The notes below the pieces were generated by a model. That model saw nothing but the letters and a program-made list of their open reading frames with translations. It was not told where the DNA came from and made no database searches. DNA of 6,119 nt from Verrucomicrobia bacterium UBA1727 (GTDB taxonomy: Bacteria > Verrucomicrobiota > Kiritimatiellia > RFP12 > UBA1067): positions 1,390 through 7,508 of the forward strand of contig DCIL01000066.1 of NCBI GenBank assembly GCA_002315875.1, written 5' to 3'. Both the position numbers and the translations under genes were made by a program. Below, in pieces: positions 1 through 5,979 of this stretch (within the stretch, counting starts at the first letter, position 1; the number at the start of each line of letters is the position of its first letter).

Positions 1-67
1 GCATCTCCATCGCCTTCTGCTTCTCGCCGCGCATCTTGCGCAGCTCTTCAAGTGTAAGTTTAGCCAT
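1..67 (-). CDS. hndB: HndB-like (2Fe-2S) ferredoxin-domain protein, N-terminus only (cut by window edge)
   Basis: Only 22 complete codons are present. The protein opens with MAKLTLEELRKMRGEKQKAM, the charged helical start typical of HndB-type (2Fe-2S) ferredoxin-domain subunits that follow HndA in hydrogenase operons. The ATG at 67 is preceded by AAGGA at 76-80, 8 bases upstream, and lies 20 bases after the hndA stop, so it belongs to the same transcript. The cysteine motifs that would prove the family lie beyond position 1. The call rests on the N-terminal pattern and the position after hndA. Confidence 0.7.
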   Translation of the reverse strand, partial: MAKLTLEELRKMRGEKQKAMEM

Positions 68-87
68 TTTCGTTTTCCTTCGTAAAA

Positions 88-567
88 TTAACCGAGCGTG
101 CGGTACTTCTCGATGATCGAATCGACGTTCTTGGTCTCGAGCTTGCCGTGGACCTCGCCGTTGACGACCGCCACCGGCGCCAGACCGCAGCAACCGAGGC
201 AGCGGACCGCCTCAATCGAGAACATCCCGTCAGGAGTCGTCGCGTTGACGCCGATGCCGAGCTTGCGCTCGAACTCCTTGATGATGTCGTCACCACCGCG
301 CAGATAGCACGCCGTGCCGAGACAGACCTGGATGATGTACTTGCCGGCCTTCTGGAGCTTGAAGAAGTTGTAGAAGGTCACCACGCCGTAGATCTTGGCA
401 AGCGGCACCGAGAGCATCTCGGAAATTTCAATGGCGATGTTGCGGGGGATGTAGCCGTAGGTCTGCTGCACCTTGTGCAGGACCATGATGAGGTTGCCCG
501 GCTTGTTCTTCCAGTCATCAATGAACGCCTTCAGTTCGGGCGTCATGGTTTCGAGTTGTTCGCTCAC
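88..567 (-). CDS. hndA: HndA/NuoE-type [2Fe-2S] subunit of an NAD(P)-linked hydrogenase or dehydrogenase
   Basis: A 159-residue thioredoxin-like [2Fe-2S] protein of the NuoE/HndA family, carrying electrons within soluble NAD(P)H-linked oxidoreductase complexes. A helical N-terminal part (LIMVLHKVQQTYGYIPRNIAIEISEML) contains the family block, and IYGVVTFYNFF (59-69) is a hallmark. The cluster ligands are C82-x4-C87 (VCLGTACYLRGG) and C123-x3-C127 (VRCLGCCGLAP); C126 is the extra cysteine usual in this motif. Length matches stand-alone HndA/NuoE. Translation starts at GTG 567 with a well-placed AAGGA; the gene follows a strong promoter and ends 20 bases before the HndB-like start. That neighbour makes an HndA-type hydrogenase subunit more likely than a complex I NuoE, since HndA-HndB-HndC-HndD is the known order in bacterial NADP-reducing or electron-bifurcating [FeFe]-hydrogenases. 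The catalytic subunit is outside the window, so a formate dehydrogenase partner is also possible. Confidence 0.92.
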   Translation of the reverse strand: MSEQLETMTPELKAFIDDWKNKPGNLIMVLHKVQQTYGYIPRNIAIEISEMLSVPLAKIYGVVTFYNFFKLQKAGKYIIQVCLGTACYLRGGDDIIKEFERKLGIGVNATTPDGMFSIEAVRCLGCCGLAPVAVVNGEVHGKLETKNVDSIIEKYRTLG

Positions 568-576
568 GGTTGTTTT

Positions 577-581
577 TCCTT
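577..581 (-). promoter_or_regulatory. Ribosome binding site deciding the hndA GTG start
   Basis: AAGGA on the minus strand lies 9 bases before the GTG at 567. An in-frame ATG at codon 8 (546-544) has no such motif at a proper distance, so the GTG start is preferred. Confidence 0.65.
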
Positions 582-615
582 ACTTTTAGGGTTCGGTAAT
601 AAAATTATCGCGTGT

Positions 616-644
616 ATTATATCATACCATCGTCATGGATACAA
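616..644 (-). promoter_or_regulatory. Extended -10 promoter for the hndA-hndB operon
   Basis: On the minus strand a perfect TATAAT (621-616) is preceded directly by TGA, giving the extended -10 form TGnTATAAT. A TTGTAT hexamer (644-639, three of six matches to TTGACA) lies exactly 17 bases upstream; it overlaps the last sense codons of the GH2 gene. Transcription would begin near 608-610, leaving a leader of about 42 bases before the hndA GTG. This is the only strong promoter-like sequence I see, and it separates the hnd genes from the upstream group. No clear Rex-type or other palindromic operator was seen next to it. Confidence 0.7.
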
Positions 645-2981
645 TAGAGGACGAATCACCTTCCAGTCGAAAGGTATGTCGCCGTAGAGGAAGTGATTGT
701 GCCCCTTCTCGCCGCCGACCGTCCAGTCAATCGAAAATACGCCCTGACCCGAGAACGGGACCGTACCCAGTTCGGAAAGTCCATTCGCCGCGACCGAATA
801 GTCCTTTTCAAAGACGACCTTGCCGGACGCCTTGTCGGTGATCGTCACATGGCCTTTGACCGGCTCGAGCGTATCGTTGACCGCAAGGACCCGATGATCG
901 TCCCGCACGCAGACGAGCTGGTTCTGCTGCACCTGGCGGATCGCGTAATACGCCTTCTTCTTTCCTCCGTAATAGTCGACCACCGCGTCCGAGATCTGCG
1001 GCCAGCCGTCCCTCACGTTCCACCAGATGAGTCCGTTCTTCTTGCGGAACTTGTCACTGCGGAAAAGCTCGACGAAGGTCTTCATCGCCTCCGCCTGAAT
1101 GACCTGACTCTGTTCGATGAAGGTGTCGAAATCGGTGTCGACCCCACCGAACATGAGCCGAATCTGATTGGTCATGAGCGAATTGCGCCGCTGCCCGAAA
1201 CCGCCGCACCGCCAGTCGCTCGCCTTGAAGACCCACTCGTCATTCCAGGTAAGCTCCGGAATGCCGCGGCTGATGGACCTGCCCGCGTCCTTGACGAACG
1301 GCGGCGGATTCACCCACGGATAGACCTTGCCCTTCGTCATCATCTTCTCCAATGAAGCGCGGTTGGGACACCCGTGATAACCCATCTCGCTCGCGAACCA
1401 GCAGGGACTGTTGGTGTAATACGGAACCTTGTAATAGGCGCGCTCGCCCCAAAGATGGTCCTCGCTCGGCTTGGCGAGGCCCTTGAAGACGTCCGGCGAG
1501 AAATACGGCGAGCTCGGCAGATACGGACGCGTCACGTCGAATTCACGAATGACGTTCGGAATCGTCTGCCGCGAATTGCGGTCGAGATTGGGATCTGGCC
1601 ACAGCTTCTTGCCGAGCGCCCAGCTCGGCGCACCGTCATTCTCGTTGTTGCCGGACCAGAGGACGAGCGAGGCGCGGTTTCTGAATCTGAGCACCACCTC
1701 GCGGACCTCCTTCTCCGTCGCCCTGGCATACTCGTCACCCTGCGGGAACATCGAACAGCCGGTCATGAAATCCTGCCAGACCATGATGCCATGCGCATCG
1801 CAGTAGTCGAAGAACTCGTCCGGCTCGTAAACGCCGCCGCCCCACACGCGAACCATATTGCAGTTGAGATCGCTGAACATCTCGAGTGTGGACCTCATCC
1901 ACTGCGTGTCGCGGCTGTGGAACTGATCGAGCGGCACCCAGTTGGAACCGCGCACGTAACACGGCTCGCCGTTGATCTTGAAGAGGAACTGTCCCGGACG
2001 CTCCTTGCCGTAGATGTCGTCCCGCACGAGCTCGACCGTCCTCACGCCGATCTTCTCACACTTCTCAGCGAGCACCTTTCCGTCCTCGCCCAAGAGCTCG
2101 ATCCTGCCGTCGTAAAGAGCGCTCTCGCCCATTCCCGCCGGCCACCAGAGCTGAGCGTTCTTCAGTTCGAGACCGATGGTCGGATGATACCCCGCGCATC
2201 CGGTCTCGACTTCCGCGGCGAGCTTGCCGTTCCTCGAAAGCGACACGCGAACCTTCGCCTTGTCCATCGTCGCGAAAGGCGCCTCGAAACGGAAATGGAC
2301 CTTGTAGTTCGCCCGACGTCCCCGCCGATCGAGATTGGTGAGGATCCACGCGCTTTCGCGAAGGCGCACCGGCTTTTCGATGTCAATCGCCACCTCTCGC
2401 CAAAGTCCGCTCGCGAAGACCCGCGGGAAGATATCCCACCCGCCCATGCTGCCCGCCTTGCGGTACGGTTCGCCGTCCATGCCCCCGGCCATCGTGCCAC
2501 CGAGCTCTCCGAGAACCTGGTATTGCGCATCGCACATCACGCTGCGGATGAGCACCTGCAATACGTTTTCGCCGCGCTTGAGTTTGCCCGTCACATTGAA
2601 ACGGTGCGCGATGAACATGTTGTCCGTCTCACCGATCTTCTCACCGTTGAGGAAGATGTCCGCCAGCGTATCGATGCCCTCGAACCTGAGAACCGCGCGG
2701 CTCTTCTCGCCCGTCCAGTCGAAACGCTTCGTGTAGAGCCACTGGTAGGCCTCGTAGGGACGCAGCAAGGCGGTGTTGCGTCCGATCTCCATCGGCGGGA
2801 GGAGTCCCGCATTGACGAGATCGAGCTCGCAGTTACCCGGCACCGTCGCCTTGACGCTTTTCGCCGCGGACGGCACCGCCGCCAGCGTGCGAACCGCGCC
2901 CTCGTCCGGCTGCGGAAAGTAATCAAGTTTCCATTCGCCGTTCAGCAACAACGCCGCAGCGAGAATAATCGAATTTATCAT
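633..2981 (-). CDS. Glycoside hydrolase family 2 protein, beta-mannosidase type
   Basis: A 782-residue retaining exo-glycosidase, predicted to release beta-linked mannose from the non-reducing ends of manno-oligosaccharides or N-glycan cores. Domain order follows GH2: sugar-binding jelly roll (about 14-200, from LNGEWKL), immunoglobulin-like domain (about 205-315), TIM barrel (about 325-685) and a C-terminal beta domain. The beta-mannosidase subgroup signature is clear: NMVRVWGGGVYE (375-386), then IMVWQDFMTGCSMFP (399-413). The acid/base is E447 in WSGNNEND and the nucleophile is E532 in WFASEMG, so it should be active. It is slightly shorter than typical beta-mannosidases (about 800-870). 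Residues 3-13 are hydrophobic and could be a minimal signal sequence, but there is no basic n-region. An in-frame TAA three codons upstream of the ATG rules out an earlier start, and GAGG (2991-2994) sits 9 bases before the ATG. It follows the carboxypeptidase gene by 20 bases, implying one transcript. Specificity for mannose over another sugar is family-level inference. Confidence 0.92.
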   Translation of the reverse strand: MINSIILAAALLLNGEWKLDYFPQPDEGAVRTLAAVPSAAKSVKATVPGNCELDLVNAGLLPPMEIGRNTALLRPYEAYQWLYTKRFDWTGEKSRAVLRFEGIDTLADIFLNGEKIGETDNMFIAHRFNVTGKLKRGENVLQVLIRSVMCDAQYQVLGELGGTMAGGMDGEPYRKAGSMGGWDIFPRVFASGLWREVAIDIEKPVRLRESAWILTNLDRRGRRANYKVHFRFEAPFATMDKAKVRVSLSRNGKLAAEVETGCAGYHPTIGLELKNAQLWWPAGMGESALYDGRIELLGEDGKVLAEKCEKIGVRTVELVRDDIYGKERPGQFLFKINGEPCYVRGSNWVPLDQFHSRDTQWMRSTLEMFSDLNCNMVRVWGGGVYEPDEFFDYCDAHGIMVWQDFMTGCSMFPQGDEYARATEKEVREVVLRFRNRASLVLWSGNNENDGAPSWALGKKLWPDPNLDRNSRQTIPNVIREFDVTRPYLPSSPYFSPDVFKGLAKPSEDHLWGERAYYKVPYYTNSPCWFASEMGYHGCPNRASLEKMMTKGKVYPWVNPPPFVKDAGRSISRGIPELTWNDEWVFKASDWRCGGFGQRRNSLMTNQIRLMFGGVDTDFDTFIEQSQVIQAEAMKTFVELFRSDKFRKKNGLIWWNVRDGWPQISDAVVDYYGGKKKAYYAIRQVQQNQLVCVRDDHRVLAVNDTLEPVKGHVTITDKASGKVVFEKDYSVAANGLSELGTVPFSGQGVFSIDWTVGGEKGHNHFLYGDIPFDWKVIRPLLYP

Positions 2982-3001
2982 GATGGATTACCTCAGAGAT
3001 T

Positions 3002-4030
3002 TCACCACGCGGTGGCACAGAGCGCATCGCCGGCGAGTCCCCGCGCGGCGACATCACGCTCCTTCGAGGTGGACGAGCCGAGCACCACGACGATGACACG
3101 GCGATTGCCGCGCTTGGCGGTCAGCACCACGGACGAACCGCCCGCATCGATATAGCCGGTCTTGAGTCCGTCCACCGCCTCGCTGCCGTCGGCATTGACG
3201 ATCTTGAGCTTGTCCGTGCGCATCACGTTGTTGTGGTTCTTCATCGCCTTCACGAGCTTCTCGCCCTCTGCGAGCTGCGTAGCCCTCTCGCCCTTGTTCG
3301 TCTGGCGCGTGACCGATACGCGGTAGCCCTCGGACGTCTTCACGAGATCGCACGTCTTGACCGAGGTGAAGTCGATGATGGACGGATGCTTCCTCAGCAT
3401 CTCAACCGCCAGCTTCGCCTGATCCGCCGCGGTGGAGACATTGAAGCTCTTCCACGGATAACGCTTGGCGGGATTCGGAGGAAGTCCGTTGGGATTGTAA
3501 TAGACGGTCGAGTTCATTCCGAGCGCCTTCGCCTTCGCATTCATCTTGGCGACGAACGCCTCGACGGACCCCGCCGAATTGACCGCCAGCGCAATCGCCG
3601 CGTCATTCGCGCTTTCGACCATCAGCGCCGTCAAAAGATCGCCGACGGACATCTTCTCGCCGACCTTGAGCCCTACCCAGCTCGGTTCCGACCGGTAGAC
3701 ATCGGCCGTCGCCACGACCTGACTCGCAAGCGCGTAGCGTCCCGCCTTGACATCCTCCAAAACCAGCAAGGCCGTCATCAGCTTGGTGACGCTCGCCGGA
3801 TACGCCTCAGCATCGGGATTCGCGGCGAAAACGGTGTCCCCGCTCTTGAGGTCCACGGACACCGCACCGACATAAGGACTTTTCCGATGCGCAGTTTCGA
3901 CAGGACCTGCCGCTGCCCGCTTGACCGGAACTGCCGCCGGCCGCTTGTGCACGCCCTTACCCTTGGGACGCGCCGCGTCCACCGAAAGCGCCGCGACCAC
4001 CGCAAGCGCCAGAATCAGCAGCCTCCTCAC
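3002..4030 (-). CDS. D-alanyl-D-alanine carboxypeptidase, peptidase family S11 (PBP5/DacA-like)
   Basis: A penicillin-binding DD-carboxypeptidase that removes the terminal D-Ala from peptidoglycan pentapeptides outside the cytoplasmic membrane. All three active-site motifs are present and correctly spaced: S80-V-T-K83 (nucleophile and base, in AYPASVTKLMT), S140-A-N142 and K290-T-G292 (in VDGLKTGYIDAGG). Residues 1-19 form a signal peptide with an RR n-region and a hydrophobic LLILALAVVAALS core, cleavable near VDA-A. A Lys/Arg/Pro/Ala-rich linker (about 21-50) follows before the catalytic domain. At 342 residues it lacks the PBP5 C-terminal domain and amphipathic membrane anchor, so it is probably periplasmic and soluble or held by the basic linker. 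The start is GTG at 4030, supported by AAGGA 10 bases upstream and by the signal peptide beginning there. The gene overlaps the EIIA fusion gene by four bases and precedes the GH2 gene by 20. Confidence 0.93.
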   Translation of the reverse strand: MRRLLILALAVVAALSVDAARPKGKGVHKRPAAVPVKRAAAGPVETAHRKSPYVGAVSVDLKSGDTVFAANPDAEAYPASVTKLMTALLVLEDVKAGRYALASQVVATADVYRSEPSWVGLKVGEKMSVGDLLTALMVESANDAAIALAVNSAGSVEAFVAKMNAKAKALGMNSTVYYNPNGLPPNPAKRYPWKSFNVSTAADQAKLAVEMLRKHPSIIDFTSVKTCDLVKTSEGYRVSVTRQTNKGERATQLAEGEKLVKAMKNHNNVMRTDKLKIVNADGSEAVDGLKTGYIDAGGSSVVLTAKRGNRRVIVVVLGSSTSKERDVAARGLAGDALCATAW

Positions 4031-4854
4031 TTGACGGTCGTCCTTGTGGACTTCTGAAGCACCTTCCAGAGCGCGGCAGAATCAGTGACCGCAATCGCGG
4101 ACTTCCTGGTGGACTCCTTGGCGAACGCCTGCATGATGCCGCTCATCAGCCGGAGATAGAACGCACTGACCGCGACCGGAATCGCCGAAAGGAAGACGAG
4201 ATTGACCTTCTCGCCGTCCCAGTCGATGCCCTTCTCGGAAACACCCATCGCGAGGGTGAGTCCGCCGCCTTCAACGCCGCGCACGTGCGGGAACGCCATG
4301 CCGCCTTCCATCGCCGTCGAAAGGACGCTCTCACGCTCGAGTGCCGCGGTGACGAGATTCTGGGCGGACGAAATGAACTTGCCCTTCTCCATCTTCTCCG
4401 CGAGTTCCGCAATCGCTCCCTCGCGGGTATCGGACGAAAGCCGCGCGACCATCAGCTCCTCGGCGGAGAAGCGCGAGATGCCGGTCTTGGGATTGTCACG
4501 ATCCGGCGCCGCCGCCGTGTTGAGCACCGAGTCCTCGTCCGCGGCGAAGAGGATGCGTCCGCAGCTCGCGCACGTGACGAGATGCTGGGCGAGACGCACC
4601 TGCTGGCCCTGGGCGATCGGCACCTGCATTCCGCAGACCGCACAGCAGTTGTTGGTCATCGCGGAAATGACGATGTGGTTCTTCTTGTAAAGGCGGTCAT
4701 AAAGTCCGGCGACCTGCGGAAGCAGCTTGCCCTGGAGCTCGGCGATGGAATCGTTGAGGGAATCGAGATGGCTGCCGTCGCCGGTCTGATTGTGTTCGTC
4801 ACGGGTAAGCACCAGCTCCTGAAGCTGGCGAAGGGTATTGATCTGACTTTTCAT
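4027..4854 (-). CDS. Zinc ribbon (CdsZ/zf-RING_7 type) fused to PTS EIIA (Fru/Ntr type) domain
   Basis: A 275-residue cytoplasmic protein with two recognisable modules. Residues 1-60 are helical and rich in Leu/Gln/Glu. They lead into YDRLYKK and a C4 zinc ribbon: C71-x2-C74 (with an extra C70) and C95-x2-C98 followed by GRILF, the pattern that ends DUF164/zf-RING_7 proteins. After a linker (about 103-128), residues 129-272 form a PTS EIIA type-2 domain. The motif GGMAFPHVRG places the phospho-accepting histidine at H190, and a downstream KVNLVFLSAIP strand fits the fold. Such domains take phosphate from HPr and pass it to EIIB, or act as regulators as in PtsN. No EIIB, EIIC, HPr or EI is nearby, so a regulatory role is inferred. 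The coiled coil is much shorter than in stand-alone zf-RING_7 proteins. The stop overlaps the next start (GTGA). The nearest Shine-Dalgarno-like AAGGA (4871-4875) is 16 bases from the ATG, unusually far. Confidence 0.85.
   Translation of the reverse strand: MKSQINTLRQLQELVLTRDEHNQTGDGSHLDSLNDSIAELQGKLLPQVAGLYDRLYKKNHIVISAMTNNCCAVCGMQVPIAQGQQVRLAQHLVTCASCGRILFAADEDSVLNTAAAPDRDNPKTGISRFSAEELMVARLSSDTREGAIAELAEKMEKGKFISSAQNLVTAALERESVLSTAMEGGMAFPHVRGVEGGGLTLAMGVSEKGIDWDGEKVNLVFLSAIPVAVSAFYLRLMSGIMQAFAKESTRKSAIAVTDSAALWKVLQKSTRTTVK
4041..4045 (-). promoter_or_regulatory. Ribosome binding site deciding the carboxypeptidase GTG start
   Basis: AAGGA lies 10 bases before the GTG at 4030, inside the end of the zinc ribbon-EIIA gene. 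With the GTGA overlap it supports coupled translation of the carboxypeptidase from this GTG. Confidence 0.6.
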
Positions 4855-4908
4855 ATGATTTGCTTTTATTTCCTTGTAGTAAATTTACCGCAGCCGCCTT
4901 CGGCGTAA

Positions 4909-5979
4909 TCATTTGCCGAAGGGACTCGTCTTCTTCATGAGGCAGGAGAACTTCGCCGCCTCGAAAGAATCCTCAAGCGGAATCGGAAACGGCGCCGCCA
5001 CCCGGACCGAATCGTAGATCCGCCGCCAGAAGGCACTGAGTCCGCTCGGAGTGCCACGGTCGAGTTCCACCGGAAGCGAGACCGTCGGCACCTGCTCGTG
5101 CATGTCCGCGATCTCGGGCGTCCGCACCGAAGAACGACGCCGCGGGAAACTGAAATCAGGATCGATCACGGTCAGCACACCGGAACGCTCCCCCGGCTTC
5201 ACCTTGAAAGTGCCGCGCTCGCCACGGATGACGAAAGAATAGTCACGGTCTTCCATCAGCACGCCGCCCGAATACTCGACATCGGCGGTCAGCGAATCGC
5301 GCGTACGGAGGTTGAGATGCGCGTAGTCCTCGGCATCGCCGAGCGAGGCGAGACGCTTGAGGTCGCCCCACATCTGAACCGGCGGCGCCCCCAGAAGCTC
5401 CAGCGCCTGCAACACCAGATCGGGCATCGCGTAATACGCCGCACCACCGCCGAGACGCTTCACGCACTGCCAGTCGTCGCGGCGGATGAAATCCTCCTTG
5501 CGCACGCGGATCTGGTACACGGGCCCAAGCCGCGGATCGTTGCGCATCTGCCGCGCCAGCAGGAAGTCGGGCTCAAAGGCGCCGCGCTGAATCACCACCA
5601 GCCGCCCCTTGTTCTTCAAGGCCTGTCCGCGCAGGATCTGCATCTCCTCGGGAGTGAGCGCAACCGGCGTCTCCACCAGCGTCCAGTGTCCGCTCTGGAG
5701 CGAGGCGAGCGCGTGCTCGGAATGCTGCTCCGAACCGGTCGCCACCAGCACCACGTCGATGCCGCGCTCGTCAAGCATGTCCTCGTAACGGCGGAACATC
5801 CTGCAGTTCGGAAAATCCTTCGCGATGATATCGCGTCGCTCGCGCAGGAGATCGCAGGCCGCGACGATGTTGAACAATGACGGATGCGCCTTGAGCAGCG
5901 GATAGTGCTCACCGAAGAAGGCACGACCGCAGCCAAGTACCGCGACCCGGACGGGAGGACGCTGGTAGTCGACACTCAT
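4909..5979 (-). CDS. Gfo/Idh/MocA-family oxidoreductase with degenerate active site
   Basis: This 356-residue protein has the length and layout of the Gfo/Idh/MocA family, NAD(P)-dependent sugar or cyclitol dehydrogenases. An N-terminal Rossmann fold starts at residue 10 (RVAVLGCGRAFFGEHY; G16, G18, G23). It continues through the acidic strand end ACD (41-43) and IDVVLVAT (74-81), followed by a C-terminal alpha/beta domain from about residue 125. The tail (FWRRIYDSVR, then PFPIPLEDSFEAAKF) matches the usual family ending. The active site departs from the family. The EKP motif is E103-T104-P105, so the catalytic lysine is a threonine. In the GGG motif (177-179), the usual Asp and His are Y183 and D187. 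It may therefore be a cofactor-binding pseudoenzyme or use different chemistry; substrate unknown. The ATG overlaps the nrdR stop, and a GGAG at 5991-5994 lies 11 bases upstream. Cytoplasmic: no signal peptide. Confidence 0.85.
   Translation of the reverse strand: MSVDYQRPPVRVAVLGCGRAFFGEHYPLLKAHPSLFNIVAACDLLRERRDIIAKDFPNCRMFRRYEDMLDERGIDVVLVATGSEQHSEHALASLQSGHWTLVETPVALTPEEMQILRGQALKNKGRLVVIQRGAFEPDFLLARQMRNDPRLGPVYQIRVRKEDFIRRDDWQCVKRLGGGAAYYAMPDLVLQALELLGAPPVQMWGDLKRLASLGDAEDYAHLNLRTRDSLTADVEYSGGVLMEDRDYSFVIRGERGTFKVKPGERSGVLTVIDPDFSFPRRRSSVRTPEIADMHEQVPTVSLPVELDRGTPSGLSAFWRRIYDSVRVAAPFPIPLEDSFEAAKFSCLMKKTSPFGK

Noticed and set aside
88..567. Assignment of the hndA-like gene to respiratory complex I
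   Set aside because: The next gene starts like HndB, and no neighbouring complex I subunits are visible, so a hydrogenase-type complex fits better.
568..632. Possible operator or terminator from GGTA...TACC and AT-rich repeats before hndA
   Set aside because: Pairing breaks after four bases, and no extended palindrome or stem with a U-tract is present.
148..687. A 179-codon plus-strand frame over hndA and the promoter gap
   Set aside because: It runs antisense through conserved cysteine motifs of hndA and has no credible product.
1374..3155. A 593-codon open frame on the plus strand opposite the GH2 and carboxypeptidase genes
   Set aside because: It lies antisense to two well-supported genes, crosses their boundary, is Arg/His/Leu-rich and shows no recognisable domain. 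It is explained by GC-rich third positions of the real genes.
3233..4057. A 274-codon plus-strand frame opposite the carboxypeptidase
   Set aside because: Its Arg/His-rich composition and full overlap with a gene carrying all S11 motifs mark it as an antisense shadow.
4892..4906. Short inverted repeat CGCC-GAA-GGCG after the oxidoreductase stop, considered as a terminator
   Set aside because: The stem is only four base pairs and no U-tract follows on the minus strand.
4855..4908. Possible promoter (TAAATT) before the zinc ribbon-EIIA gene
   Set aside because: Only four of six matches at -10 and no credible -35 at the right distance; too weak to call.
5098..5880. A 260-codon plus-strand frame opposite the oxidoreductase
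   Set aside because: Low-complexity Arg/His-rich translation with no domain, wholly inside a well-supported gene.
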